Notes: generated by a model not told the origin, from the sequence alone. A DNA stretch of 64,000 nt from CAYLRY01 sp964386535 (GCA_964386535.1 CAYLRY010000006.1:1-64000), one strand, 5' to 3'. Positions 25,512 through 34,936 are shown, counted from the first letter of the stretch. A program made the numbers and translations.

Positions 25512-27976
25512 TTAGCGTCCCCTGTATATTTCTTGATCTGGACCAGGGTGGTAGCCCGGGCCGGCGCCAGGCAGCTCTCAAAATCGCCGCCCATCAAAGT
25601 AGATGGAGAAGCTCCTCTGTCCGTGCCGTCCGCATCATATATGACTTTGGCTCCGGCATGGATCAGGGCCAGTCCCGGCATTATCCTTGAGGTAACATAA
25701 GCCGGCATAATGACTTTACCCCGGTCGTTATAGACCTGGATCAGGTCTCCGTCCCGGATGCCCCTGGCTTTAGCATCCGCTACATTGATCCAGACCCTAT
25801 GGCGGTAAACGTGGTTGCGCAGCCATTTATGCTCCCAGAAAACATAATGTACGCGGTAGCGGGAGTGAGAGGTAAGGAGCATAATGGGGAACTGTCTGAC
25901 CATGGGATCATCCATGCCGCGCCGTGTGGTCATATAGGTGGGGGTAGGGGTCATATCCTGCCAGTCTGCCGGCAGGTTATCATAAGGCTGGCCTAGAGAG
26001 TCGAAATGCTCTCCCTTACCCCGGTTGGCTTCATTGGCAATATACTCGCTGTAAAATTCTATCTTACCGGATTTCGTCTTGAAAGGTTTTCCTTCCTTGA
26101 TTTGTTCATCCCAGCCTGTGAAAGGGACTTCATCATATTCATCACAGTTGATGAAATTTCCCTTAGTGAAATCTTCCCATGCAGGTATCCGGATATTTTT
26201 CTTTTGATACCAATCAATCAGCTTGTCATAAGCCGCATGGTGGGCCCTTTCGTAGTCCTTCTCCCAGTTTTCGTCACTGGTGTAGAAAGGGAAAAAGTCC
26301 CGGGGGTTCACTCCCAATTTTTCGGCCAGCTTGCAGTAGACCCAGACCCAGGGCCGGCATTCGCCGGGAGGCTCCACCACTTTGGGACAGTAGTTGATGC
26401 TCTCAAAAGCCCCATAAGCCGCGCTGTGAGTGATGCCGGTCTCCTCCCACATCCAGTCCTGGGCGGGCAGGATAATATCCGCATACTGGACAGTGGGGTT
26501 CATGATGCTGTGGGAAGCAATAATAAAATCAAATTTCTCAAAGGCTCTCACCTGGTTATTGGAGGAGTTACAGGCCGTTACCACGTGATTGGAGGTATGC
26601 GGCTTGCTGCCTCCGCCCCAGAAAAGGAATTTGGGATTGAACTGTTTGAGAATTGCCGGGTCAGCTTTCCAACCCAGTTTGGTCATATATTCTTGCTCGC
26701 TCATCTCACCGCTGCGTACCTTTTCCAGCCACAGCACAGCTTCAGCCCAGAAATGGCTGCGGAACAGCTTGGGCACGCGGTAGGGACCTTCAGGACCGAA
26801 ACCGCTGCTTGATACGTTCACGGGGACATGGCGGTGAGAGCCAATGTGGATGGAAGGTCCGGCTCCGGGGGTACCCCAGTAGCCCATCATGGCCTGGAGG
26901 GCGCTGAAAATCCAGATGGTTTGTTCGCCGTGGCTTTTACGGGAAAGGCTGAAATGGCACCACAACCAGGCCGGCTTATGGGTACCGACCATTTTGGCCA
27001 GAGCCCGGATGGTTTCCGCAGGCACGGCGCAGCGAATTTCGGCCCATTCCGGCGTTTTAGGGACGCCGTCAGAGATGCCCAACACATACTCCTGCCATTT
27101 TCTGAAACCAACAGGCTCTACGAATTTATCTACAAAGGCCTTGTCCCACAGGTTGGCCTTGAAAAGCTCATAAGCCATGGCCAGCATCATAGCGGCGTCT
27201 GTGCCGGGTTTGATGGGTATCCATTGATCAGCCAGTTTATGGGCGGCCACGCTGTAACGCGGGTCGATGATGATTACCGGCTTGCCTCGTTCCCTGGCCA
27301 TTTTGATGAAATAAGCCCACTGATGGGCCGGGCCCTGGTGGCCTACAGTAGGATCATTACCCCAGAGTATGACCATTTTTGCATTAGCCAGCATATCCGC
27401 CCCGGAACCCGATGAGAAACCCGCATAATCCCAGCCTCTGACCCCTGCCATAACGTGGGCCATCAACCTTGAGGCGTCATAAGAGCACCAGCCCCAGCCC
27501 TCCACACCGGCGCCCCAGTAGGAAAACAAGCGCTCAGCAGTCTCATTGGGCATATAGGAGGTCATGATGGAATAGGGACCGTATTTTTCCCGGCATTCCT
27601 TCATCTTGCTGGCAATGGTATCCAGGGCTTCATCCCAGGAGATGCGCTGCCATTTCCCTTCGCCGCGCCTGCTACCTGGCATACGCATCATAGGGTAAAG
27701 GATGCGTTCTGGATGATAGATATATTTATGGAAGACCAGGCCCATCACGCAGGGCCGACGTTGAAGTTTGATTTTTAAAAGGTCTTTTTCAGAGAGTACT
27801 TCATCCTCACGACCGATGTTTTTGTTATAACGGTCGTCCGGTTCTACCGCCACTACTTTCCCGTCTTTGACGTGGGCTTTTATCACACACTGGTGGTTTC
27901 CGCCGCAGTTGCAGCGACAGGTGGTGTAAACGGTTTTTTCTTCTAATTCAGTTGCAGGGGCATTCAACTGGTTCAT
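25508..27976 (-). CDS. Molybdopterin oxidoreductase, DMSO reductase family catalytic subunit
   Basis: A bis-MGD enzyme of 822 residues. The N-terminal FeS motif has C20, C22, C24, C30 and C76. MoCo-binding follows (RISWDEALDTIA, GWCSYDAS, VIIIDPRYS, WIPIKPGTDAAMM). The C-terminal dinucleotide-binding domain runs from about 690 (LLTSHSRYRVHYVFWEH, GDLIQVYNDRGKV). There is no Tat signal, so it is probably cytoplasmic. The start is ATG 27976 with GAGGT upstream; a GTG at 28018 lacks one. The metal-ligand segment reads C164-S-Y-D167, so the ligand could be Asp, Ser or Cys. Substrate is unknown. It is coupled to the FeS-GltD gene. There is no membrane anchor subunit. Confidence 0.9.
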   Translation of the reverse strand: MNQLNAPATELEEKTVYTTCRCNCGGNHQCVIKAHVKDGKVVAVEPDDRYNKNIGREDEVLSEKDLLKIKLQRRPCVMGLVFHKYIYHPERILYPMMRMPGSRRGEGKWQRISWDEALDTIASKMKECREKYGPYSIMTSYMPNETAERLFSYWGAGVEGWGWCSYDASRLMAHVMAGVRGWDYAGFSSGSGADMLANAKMVILWGNDPTVGHQGPAHQWAYFIKMARERGKPVIIIDPRYSVAAHKLADQWIPIKPGTDAAMMLAMAYELFKANLWDKAFVDKFVEPVGFRKWQEYVLGISDGVPKTPEWAEIRCAVPAETIRALAKMVGTHKPAWLWCHFSLSRKSHGEQTIWIFSALQAMMGYWGTPGAGPSIHIGSHRHVPVNVSSSGFGPEGPYRVPKLFRSHFWAEAVLWLEKVRSGEMSEQEYMTKLGWKADPAILKQFNPKFLFWGGGSKPHTSNHVVTACNSSNNQVRAFEKFDFIIASHSIMNPTVQYADIILPAQDWMWEETGITHSAAYGAFESINYCPKVVEPPGECRPWVWVYCKLAEKLGVNPRDFFPFYTSDENWEKDYERAHHAAYDKLIDWYQKKNIRIPAWEDFTKGNFINCDEYDEVPFTGWDEQIKEGKPFKTKSGKIEFYSEYIANEANRGKGEHFDSLGQPYDNLPADWQDMTPTPTYMTTRRGMDDPMVRQFPIMLLTSHSRYRVHYVFWEHKWLRNHVYRHRVWINVADAKARGIRDGDLIQVYNDRGKVIMPAYVTSRIMPGLALIHAGAKVIYDADGTDRGASPSTLMGGDFESCLAPARATTLVQIKKYTGDAK

Positions 27977-28056
27977 TATGACCTCGACTTTCTGAGTTGT
28001 AAGTAAGAATTGATACACTCTAGATTGGGAGTAAGGGGTTTTAAGATGTCAGCCAA

Positions 28057-28085
28057 ATTGTATCAGTCATAACCTGGAGCGTCAA
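28057..28085 (-). promoter_or_regulatory. Promoter of the molybdoenzyme operon
   Basis: On the minus strand TTGACG, exactly 17 bases, then TACAAT, about 80 bases before the ATG at 27976. Just upstream are GGCAG...CTGCC and TGACG-AA-CGTCA (near 28122-28133) inverted repeats that could bind a regulator. Confidence 0.55.
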
Positions 28086-28183
28086 GGCAGATCACCCCTT
28101 AAAGGCTGCCCCTTGCAAGACATTGACGAACGTCATGGACGATTATTCAGGTAAAATGAAAAGATCCGGTTGTCCTTTCTGAA

Positions 28184-28918
28184 TTAGCTCGATCCTCCTC
28201 TCCGGAAGGATAGGGCTGCGGCGATCATAAAAACCGCGGCAAAGGCAACCAGCACCCCCACTTCCTTGCCGATATCCAGTAAGTCCCGGCCATGGAGCAT
28301 GAGGGCGCGGATGCCATCTACTCCGTAGGTCAGGGGTAAAAATTTGGCAATCCACTGCAGGTAATCCGCCAACTGGCTGACGGGAAAAAGCAGGCCGCAG
28401 ATAAAGACCTGGGGTAGTATGATCAGGGGAATAAACTGGATCATCTGGAACTCGTTCCTGGCGAAAACAGAGATGAAAATGCCCAGGCAGACAGCCATGA
28501 TGCCGATGATAATCTGAAAAATGATAATCTGCCATAAGGAGCCGGTGAAACTGACGTCCAGCACATAAACGGTGTAGAAAAAGACGATCAACGTTTGCAG
28601 GACTGCAAAAGTTAAGAATCCCAGTAAATACCCGGCCACCACATCCAGTCGGGAGACCGGCGAAGCCATCAGACGTTCCAGGGTGCCCTGTGTACGCTCC
28701 CGTAAAAAGCTGATGCCGCTGAGAAGGAAACCAAAGAAAAGTACCATCATGGCCAGCACAGCCGGAAGGGTATAGTTCAGGATGGACCTGTCCGGGATGC
28801 TGACCCCGAAAATACTGGCTATAACCAGAGGTACGATTACTACCAGGGCTATAGTGCGGCGGTCGCGTATCAACTGGCGCATGGTGCGTCCGGCAATAGT
28901 CAGGGTATTAGCGAACAT
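28184..28918 (-). CDS. ABC-2 type transporter permease
   Basis: A 244-residue membrane subunit with about six hydrophobic segments (IALVVIVPLVIASIFG; LPAVLAMMVLFFGFLL; VVAGYLLGFLTFAVLQ; IIIFQIIIGIMAVCLG; FIPLIILPQVFICGLL; VGVLVAFAAVFMIAA) and the ABC-2 signature RERTQGTLERLMASP. It pairs with the ATPase gene, which it overlaps by 11 bases. The likely role is drug or lipid export, as TetR-controlled pairs of this kind usually do. The substrate cannot be read. Confidence 0.9.
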   Translation of the reverse strand: MFANTLTIAGRTMRQLIRDRRTIALVVIVPLVIASIFGVSIPDRSILNYTLPAVLAMMVLFFGFLLSGISFLRERTQGTLERLMASPVSRLDVVAGYLLGFLTFAVLQTLIVFFYTVYVLDVSFTGSLWQIIIFQIIIGIMAVCLGIFISVFARNEFQMIQFIPLIILPQVFICGLLFPVSQLADYLQWIAKFLPLTYGVDGIRALMLHGRDLLDIGKEVGVLVAFAAVFMIAAALSFRRGGSS

Positions 28919-29657
28919 CTTTCTTCTCCTCCCCTTTTTTAATAAAGTAGATGAAGGTTTCTTCCAGTGTGGCGTTAAGATTGCCGGTAGAGGTTTTCAG
29001 TTCTGACGGGGAACCTGAGGCGATGACAGCGCCCTGCCTTAAAAAAGCCAGTTTCTGGCAGTGAGCGGCATCGTCCATGGTATGACTGGTAATCACCATG
29101 GTAGCGCCGCTGTCAGTCCATTGATTGAAGAATTCCCAGAAATGCGCCCTGACATCCGGATCAAGACCCACGGTAGGCTCATCCAGGAACATCAGGGGAG
29201 GATTATGGACGATAGCACAGCCCAGGCTGACCCTTTGCTTCATACCGCCGCTTAACCTGGCTACCTGGGAATTGCGCTTCTGCCATAGATCGATCATTTT
29301 AATCACCTCTGCAACTCTCTGGTGCCTCATCTTCTTGTCCCGGAGCCCGTAAATATGGGCGAAGAAATCGATGTTCTCTTCCACTGTCAGTTCGTTATAG
29401 AGGGAAGGTAACTGGGGCATATAGCCCACTTCTCTGGCCATGGCTGGAGAAGGAACCCGTCCCAGGCACCTGAGGGTACCGGCGGCCGGTTTAAGCAGAC
29501 CGACCAGCAGGCGGATAAGGGTGGTCTTGCCGGAGCCGTTGGCGCCCAGCAGTCCGAAGCTGATACCCCGGGGAATTTGTAAAGACAGTCCATCAATGAC
29601 TTTCAGATCGCCGTAGCGGAAGGATAGATCCCGGATGTCGATAGCAGCACCGTTCAT
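28908..29657 (-). CDS. ABC transporter ATP-binding protein
   Basis: The nucleotide-binding subunit of the exporter, with Walker A GANGSGKTTLIRLL, signature RLSGGMKQRVSLG, Walker B PLMFLDEPTVGLDP and switch His in VITSHTMDD. The start ATG at 29657 (MNGAAIDIRDL) has AAGGAG about 8 bases upstream. A longer GTG reading would run 17 bases into the TetR gene. It follows the TetR gene by 4 bases, so tetR-ATPase-permease form one operon. Confidence 0.94.
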   Translation of the reverse strand: MNGAAIDIRDLSFRYGDLKVIDGLSLQIPRGISFGLLGANGSGKTTLIRLLVGLLKPAAGTLRCLGRVPSPAMAREVGYMPQLPSLYNELTVEENIDFFAHIYGLRDKKMRHQRVAEVIKMIDLWQKRNSQVARLSGGMKQRVSLGCAIVHNPPLMFLDEPTVGLDPDVRAHFWEFFNQWTDSGATMVITSHTMDDAAHCQKLAFLRQGAVIASGSPSELKTSTGNLNATLEETFIYFIKKGEEKKDVR

Positions 29658-29661
29658 GGTT

Positions 29662-30291
29662 TCATCTCCTTTTTTCACCTGTCAGGCCATATAAAATAAA
29701 GCCTGTGATTTCGTCCAGTAGTCTCTTGTCAGTCATCCGGTGTAAGGGACTGGATTCACCCTCCAGGCTTCCCAGCAAGGTAAGACCGATCATCATGCCG
29801 GCTACCAGTCTGACCGCTATCGCGGGTTCCATCGGGCGCAGTTCGCCGGCTGCGATCCGGCTGCGGTAGAGCTCTTCTATTTTAGAAATAAAGGGTCCCA
29901 GAAGTTCGCCTACGAAAAGAGCCTTGATTTCCGGATCGCGCTGGATTTCGCTCATCAGGGACACCAGGCGGTTTAAAGCCATATTTTGGAGGACATTCAG
30001 CCGGTTGTTGAGGGCCTGCTGTACCACATCCAGGAACTTCTTCTCAGCTCCGTTGGAGAAAATTTCCTGAAGGGGCGTCATTATTAATCTCTCAATAACT
30101 GCCACGAATAAGGCCCTTTTATCGGGGTAATAAAGGTAGATAGTGCCGGCTGCCAGGCCGGCCCGGCGGGCTATTTCCAGTATGGTGGCTGCGCTGAAGC
30201 CCTTGCTGGAAAAGACTTCCAGAGCAGCTTGTAGGATTTGCTCCCGGCGCTGGGCTGTAATCATTTTTTTCCTAGTCTGGCGGTCGGTCAA
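29662..30291 (-). CDS. TetR family transcriptional regulator
   Basis: An N-terminal HTH (about residues 9-55 of the short form; ILQAALEVFSSKGFSAATILEIARRAGLAAGTIYLYYPDK is split here at helix 3) and a ligand-binding helical domain. I choose TTG at 30291, with GGAGG 9 bases upstream, giving 209 residues. The longer ATG reading (30327) would begin inside the perfect operator palindrome. It heads the exporter operon and probably represses it, and itself, through that site, being released when it binds the exported compound (family knowledge plus inference). Confidence 0.92.
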   Translation of the reverse strand: MTDRQTRKKMITAQRREQILQAALEVFSSKGFSAATILEIARRAGLAAGTIYLYYPDKRALFVAVIERLIMTPLQEIFSNGAEKKFLDVVQQALNNRLNVLQNMALNRLVSLMSEIQRDPEIKALFVGELLGPFISKIEELYRSRIAAGELRPMEPAIAVRLVAGMMIGLTLLGSLEGESSPLHRMTDKRLLDEITGFILYGLTGEKRR

Positions 30292-30311
30292 CTCTTCGCT
30301 CCTCCAAAAAT

Positions 30312-30331
30312 ATGAATGAATATTCATTCAT
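30312..30331. promoter_or_regulatory. Perfect 20-bp palindromic operator for the TetR regulator
   Basis: ATGAATGAAT followed directly by its inverse ATTCATTCAT. It lies 21 bases upstream of the TTG start of the TetR gene, in the classical position and size for TetR-family autoregulation. Confidence 0.75.
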
Positions 30332-30360
30332 TATTTTATTAATTTGATATTTCTCTGTCA

Positions 30361-30387
30361 AGGGCCGCCCCTTAAAGGGGTGGCCCT
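30361..30387. repeat. Near-perfect inverted repeat between tetR and uvrA
   Basis: AGGGCCGCCCC-TTA-AAGGGGTGGCCCT type dyad; one G/T mismatch breaks it. A similar core, CCCCTTAAAGG, recurs near 28096. It lies upstream of both divergent genes, so it is not a terminator for either. Function unknown. Confidence 0.45.
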
Positions 30388-30461
30388 ATTAAGCCGAATA
30401 CTTGTTCGGATGATTATTACGGTGATAAAATGAGAAGGTATTTGGAAAAGGGGTTTACAAC

Positions 30462-33305
30462 ATGCCGCTCGATTCAATCATCGTCAGAGGCGCCAGAGAG
30501 CACAACCTTAAAAATATAGATGTAGCTATTCCCCGTGATAAACTGGTAGTGGTCACAGGGGCTTCGGGATCAGGAAAAAGCTCATTGGCTTTCGATACCA
30601 TATATGCCGAGGGGCAGCGACGTTACGTTGAGTCTCTATCAGCTTATGCGCGCCAGTTCCTAGGCAGGATGGAGAAACCGGAGGTGGACTATATTGAGGG
30701 TCTAAGCCCGGCTATTGCCATTGACCAGAAAGGCGCCAGCCGCAATCCCAGGTCTACGGTAGGGACCATCACTGAAATATATGATTACCTGCGTTTGCTG
30801 TTTGCAAGGACGGGGCATCCTCACTGCCCGCAGTGCGGCCGTGAAATAACCGTTCAGTCTGTGCAGCAGATTGTGGATTCCATTCAGAATATTCCGGCCA
30901 ATACCAGGATAATGATTATGGCGCCGCTGATCAAAGACCGCAAAGGTGAATATCAGGCTGTGTTTAATGATCTGCGTAAGCAGGGCTATGCCCGGGTAAG
31001 AGTGGATAAGCAGATACACGACCTTTCGGAAGACATCCAGCTTGACAAGAATAAAAAACACTCAATTGAAGCAGTGGTGGACCGGATCGTGACCGGGCAG
31101 AGCAGCAGCCAGGGACGCATTGCTGACTCGGTGGAAACGGCGCTTAAACTGGGAGCTGGAGTGGTGCTGGTCTCAATTGTAGACGGCGAAGAATTGCTTT
31201 TTTCTGAGCATTTTGCCTGTATCAACTGCGGCATCAGCCTGGGAGAAATCGCCCCGCGCACTTTCAGCTTTAATAACCCTCACGGCGCCTGTCCGGAATG
31301 CACCGGACTGGGTGTTAAGCTGGAAATAGACCCGGATATGGTAATACCGGATAAAAATCTGTCTATCAGCGAGGGCGCCATCAGGCCCTGGCAATTCCAG
31401 ACCTGGTATTTTTATGCGCTGGAACAAGTGGCCCGGCAGTACGCTTTTTCGCTCAACACACCGGTGAAAAACCTGACTGAAAAACAGCTAAATGTGCTCC
31501 TGTACGGGGAAGGCGGAGAGGTCCATGAATACCGGAGGTTCGGTAAAATAAGACAGCATACGGACGGTTTTGAAGGCATCCTGCCCCGCATGGAGAGGCT
31601 GTATCGGGACACAGAGTCGGAAAATTCCAAGGCCGATATAGAGCGCTATATGGTAGCCAAGCCCTGTCCCGCCTGCGAAGGCAAGCGGTTGAAGCCGGAA
31701 GCACTGTCAGTCACAGTTGGAAACAAGAATATCATGCAGGTGGCCGGTATGGCGGTCAGCCAGGCAGTGGAATGGATAGCCACATTAGACCGCAGCCAGA
31801 ACCCGGTGCTCAGTCAGAGGGAACAACTGATAGCTCATCAGATATTGAAAGAACTGCATGCCAGGCTAGGCTTCCTGGTAGATGTGGGTCTGGACTATCT
31901 TTCACTGGGAAGAGCGGCAGCCACCCTGAGCGGCGGCGAAGCCCAGCGAATCCGCCTGGCCACCCAGATCGGCAGCGGCCTGATGGGCGTCCTGTATATC
32001 TGCGATGAGCCTACTATAGGCTTGCACCCTGCGGATGATTCACGCTTAATAGAGACTTTAAAAAGGTTGAGAGACCTGGGCAATACCATTCTGGTAGTAG
32101 AGCATGATGAGGCCATGATGCGGGCGGCGGACTATATCATTGATATGGGGCCTGGCGCAGGTGAACACGGCGGTTACGTGGTAGCCACCGGATCGCTTTC
32201 GGAAATTTTAAAGTCCCGGGAGTCCATCACCGGCCAGTACCTGAGCGGAGCCAGGCAGATTCCCATGCCTCTGCAAAGACGTAAGGGAAACGGCCAGGAA
32301 ATCGTAATCAAAGGCGCCCGGCAGAATAACTTAAAGAACATTGATGTGCACATACCGCTGGGAAGATTTGTCTGTATTACCGGGGTTTCCGGCAGCGGTA
32401 AAAGCACCTTAATCGACGATATTCTGTATAAAAAATTAGCCTGGATTCTTTACCGGGCCAAGGATAAGCCGGGTGAATGCGATGAAATCAAGGGAATTGA
32501 AAATATTGATAAAGTGATCAACATTGATCAGTCTCCTATCGGCAGGACACCGCGCAGCAATCCAGCGACCTATACCGGCATGTTTGGAGCCATCCGCGAT
32601 CTTTTTGCTTCAGTGCCTGAAGCCCGAGTGCGCGGCTACGGACCCGGGCGCTTCTCTTTTAACGTGAAAGGCGGGCGCTGTGAGGCCTGCCGCGGTGAAG
32701 GATTCATAGAGATTGAGATGCAGTTCTTACCGGATGTCACTGTACCCTGCGAGGTCTGCAAGGGCAGCCGCTATAATCGGGAAGCCCTGGAGATCAAATT
32801 CAAGGGAAAAAACATTGCTGAGGTGCTGGACCTGACCGTGGACCAGGCGCTGGAATACTTCGAGCATTTTCCCGGCATCAGCCGTAAACTGGAAACCCTG
32901 AAGGATGTAGGGCTGGGGTATATCCATCTGGGACAGCCGGCGCCTACTCTCTCCGGCGGTGAAGCGCAGAGGGTCAAGCTGGCCACTGAGCTGTCCCGGC
33001 GTTCTACAGGCAAGACGCTGTACATACTGGATGAACCCACCACGGGGTTGTCTTTCGTAGATGTGGCGGCCCTGCTAAGGGTCTTACAGAAGCTGACGGA
33101 TGCAGGGAATACGGTGCTGGTTATTGAGCATAACCTGGACGTGATGAAAAACGCAGACTATATTATAGATCTGGGACCCGGAGCGGGGGACCGCGGCGGA
33201 TGGGTCATAGCCACCGGGACTCCGGAGGAAGTAGCTGAGAAGGCAGATACCCCAACCGGACAGTACCTGAGCCGGGCTTTTAAGGCGCTGGTAAAGACCG
33301 GTTAG
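30462..33305 (+). CDS. uvrA: Excinuclease ABC subunit A
   Basis: UvrA recognises DNA damage in nucleotide excision repair. The 947 residues hold two ABC ATPase modules with Walker A GASGSGKSSLAFD (about 33-45) and GVSGSGKSTLIDD (about 640). The signatures are LSGGEAQRIRLA and LSGGEAQRVKLA. There are two zinc fingers (CINCG...CPEC and CEACRG...CEVC). UvrC is encoded at 54157; uvrB is not in the window. An AAGGGG ribosome binding site precedes the ATG. It is transcribed alone, divergent from tetR. Confidence 0.98.
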   Translation: MPLDSIIVRGAREHNLKNIDVAIPRDKLVVVTGASGSGKSSLAFDTIYAEGQRRYVESLSAYARQFLGRMEKPEVDYIEGLSPAIAIDQKGASRNPRSTVGTITEIYDYLRLLFARTGHPHCPQCGREITVQSVQQIVDSIQNIPANTRIMIMAPLIKDRKGEYQAVFNDLRKQGYARVRVDKQIHDLSEDIQLDKNKKHSIEAVVDRIVTGQSSSQGRIADSVETALKLGAGVVLVSIVDGEELLFSEHFACINCGISLGEIAPRTFSFNNPHGACPECTGLGVKLEIDPDMVIPDKNLSISEGAIRPWQFQTWYFYALEQVARQYAFSLNTPVKNLTEKQLNVLLYGEGGEVHEYRRFGKIRQHTDGFEGILPRMERLYRDTESENSKADIERYMVAKPCPACEGKRLKPEALSVTVGNKNIMQVAGMAVSQAVEWIATLDRSQNPVLSQREQLIAHQILKELHARLGFLVDVGLDYLSLGRAAATLSGGEAQRIRLATQIGSGLMGVLYICDEPTIGLHPADDSRLIETLKRLRDLGNTILVVEHDEAMMRAADYIIDMGPGAGEHGGYVVATGSLSEILKSRESITGQYLSGARQIPMPLQRRKGNGQEIVIKGARQNNLKNIDVHIPLGRFVCITGVSGSGKSTLIDDILYKKLAWILYRAKDKPGECDEIKGIENIDKVINIDQSPIGRTPRSNPATYTGMFGAIRDLFASVPEARVRGYGPGRFSFNVKGGRCEACRGEGFIEIEMQFLPDVTVPCEVCKGSRYNREALEIKFKGKNIAEVLDLTVDQALEYFEHFPGISRKLETLKDVGLGYIHLGQPAPTLSGGEAQRVKLATELSRRSTGKTLYILDEPTTGLSFVDVAALLRVLQKLTDAGNTVLVIEHNLDVMKNADYIIDLGPGAGDRGGWVIATGTPEEVAEKADTPTGQYLSRAFKALVKTG

Positions 33306-33554
33306 TATCTTGATTTACATAATGCACAGCGATGGCTCTAAATATTACCGGCTAACGCTCAACAAAGACACTGGGTTACAACTTTAAGGCTGGGATAATA
33401 CAATCAGACCGCATGATAGAAAGTGATATCATTTGCCTAGACGATTTATCAGAAAAGCTGGAATTTGGTTTAATTTGATCTTCACGGTTTGACGGCTTAC
33501 TCAGGCTCAGCTATGATGTATCCGGTTATGTCTTAAACCCGGAGAAAAAACTGC

Positions 33555-34823
33555 ATGATTGACCATCAAAGCACCGGAGGCGAGGCTGAATCTTCTACCG
33601 GAAAGCCCCGTTTATTCTACGGTTACATCATCGTCCTGTGCTCTTTTCTTATTTTATTGATACTGTTCGGCACCAACTACAGCTTTGGTGTGTTTTTTAA
33701 TCCCCTGCTGGCGGATACCGGATGGAGCCGGGCAGTCACTTCTGTGGGTTACTCCATGGCCCAGTTGGTGGGAGGCGTGATAGGTATGGTTACCGGCCGC
33801 ATCAGCGATTCATTAGGGCCCAGGATGATGGTACTTATTTCAGGGGGATGTATGGCCCTGGGCTGCCTGCTGATGTCCCAGGTCACCCAGATTTGGCAAT
33901 TATACATTTTTTACGGCCTGCTGGTCGGCATCGGTTTCGGCGGGGCCGCCATACCCCTGACTTCGACAGTATCCCGCTGGTTTGTTAAACGCCGCGGCAT
34001 GATGACCGGGATCGTAGTGGCAGGAATTGCCAGCGGTACTATCGTGATGTCTCTGGTATCCAACTGGCTGATCGGACGCTATTCCTGGCAGACCTCTTTT
34101 GTTATTATAGGGGTTCTGGTATTAATAGTAATTATACCGGCGGCTTTTTTCCTGAAGCGTGATCCGGGAAAAATCGGCCAGCAAGCTTATGGAGAAAATA
34201 AGGAACCTGGAACTAGGTCCATGGCCGGCGATGCCGGTATGCCCTTAAAAAAAGCGGTGCGGACCGGGCGTTTCTGGATAATTTGCTGCATCTATATCTT
34301 TTTCGGTTTTTTTGTACAGTCTGTTATGCTGCACCTGGTGCCGCATGCCAAAGCCATTGGCATCAGCCCCGGACAGGCGGCTTCGATCATGTCTTTCCTG
34401 GGCGTGGGGAGCATTGCGGGGAGAATCATTATGGGAAGCATCAGCGACCGGATAGGTGTAAAATACACTTTGATTATTGGGCTTGGGGTAGCCCTGACAG
34501 CCTTCCTGTGGCTGCTGTGGGCCGATAACCTGGCCTCACTTTATTTGTTTGCAATTATGTACGGTTTCGCTTACGGCGCCTTAATAGCCATGCAAACCCT
34601 GACTCCGGCCAGGATGTTCGGGCTGGCTTCACTTGGAGTGATGGTAGGCGTAATTACTTTTGTCTATACTTTAGGCGGATTCACCGGACCCATTTTAACC
34701 GGGCGTATCTTCGATATAACCGGCAGCTACCATACAGCCTTTATCATTTTTGCGGCTCTGGCAGGGGCTGGAATAGTCCTGGCTCTGGCGCTTAAACAGC
34801 CGTCATCCAAAAAGGAAAGATGA
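33555..34823 (+). CDS. MFS transporter, oxalate/formate-antiporter-like
   Basis: A 422-residue major facilitator with 12 predicted membrane helices, beginning FYGYIIVLCSFLILLILFG. The pattern (SFGVFFNPLLADTGWSRA; GRISDSLGPRMM) is that of the OFA/monocarboxylate branch. It probably moves a small organic acid; the direction is unknown. The start has GGAG about 11 bases upstream. A terminator follows at 34907-34936. The 249 bases between uvrA and this gene show nothing else I can support. Confidence 0.9.
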   Translation: MIDHQSTGGEAESSTGKPRLFYGYIIVLCSFLILLILFGTNYSFGVFFNPLLADTGWSRAVTSVGYSMAQLVGGVIGMVTGRISDSLGPRMMVLISGGCMALGCLLMSQVTQIWQLYIFYGLLVGIGFGGAAIPLTSTVSRWFVKRRGMMTGIVVAGIASGTIVMSLVSNWLIGRYSWQTSFVIIGVLVLIVIIPAAFFLKRDPGKIGQQAYGENKEPGTRSMAGDAGMPLKKAVRTGRFWIICCIYIFFGFFVQSVMLHLVPHAKAIGISPGQAASIMSFLGVGSIAGRIIMGSISDRIGVKYTLIIGLGVALTAFLWLLWADNLASLYLFAIMYGFAYGALIAMQTLTPARMFGLASLGVMVGVITFVYTLGGFTGPILTGRIFDITGSYHTAFIIFAALAGAGIVLALALKQPSSKKER

Positions 34824-34906
34824 TTTCTGCGAGTTGTTATCTCCTTTTCATGGCTTATTACCCGGGTAGACCACAGCCCTGAGGATGGTCCCAGCCATCT
34901 TTAGAT

Positions 34907-34936
34907 TGACACGCTTCCTGCGCTTGTCAGCTTTTT
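34907..34936 (+). terminator. Rho-independent terminator of the MFS gene
   Basis: TGACACGC, loop TTCCT, then GCG-CT-TGTCA (stem with a two-base bulge), followed by GCTTTTT. It stands about 84 bases after the stop codon. Confidence 0.55.

Noticed and set aside
26006..26812. 268-residue plus-strand ORF
   Set aside because: It lies wholly antisense to the molybdopterin oxidoreductase, has no recognisable family, and its length follows from the codon bias of the real gene.
25508..27976. Acetylene hydratase or formate dehydrogenase
   Set aside because: The ligand segment CSYD and overall layout do not match the Cys-ligand region of acetylene hydratase or the selenocysteine/Cys region of formate dehydrogenases as I recall them.
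28143..28535. 130-residue minus-strand ORF
   Set aside because: Same strand but a different frame from the ABC permease, without any motif; a shadow of it.
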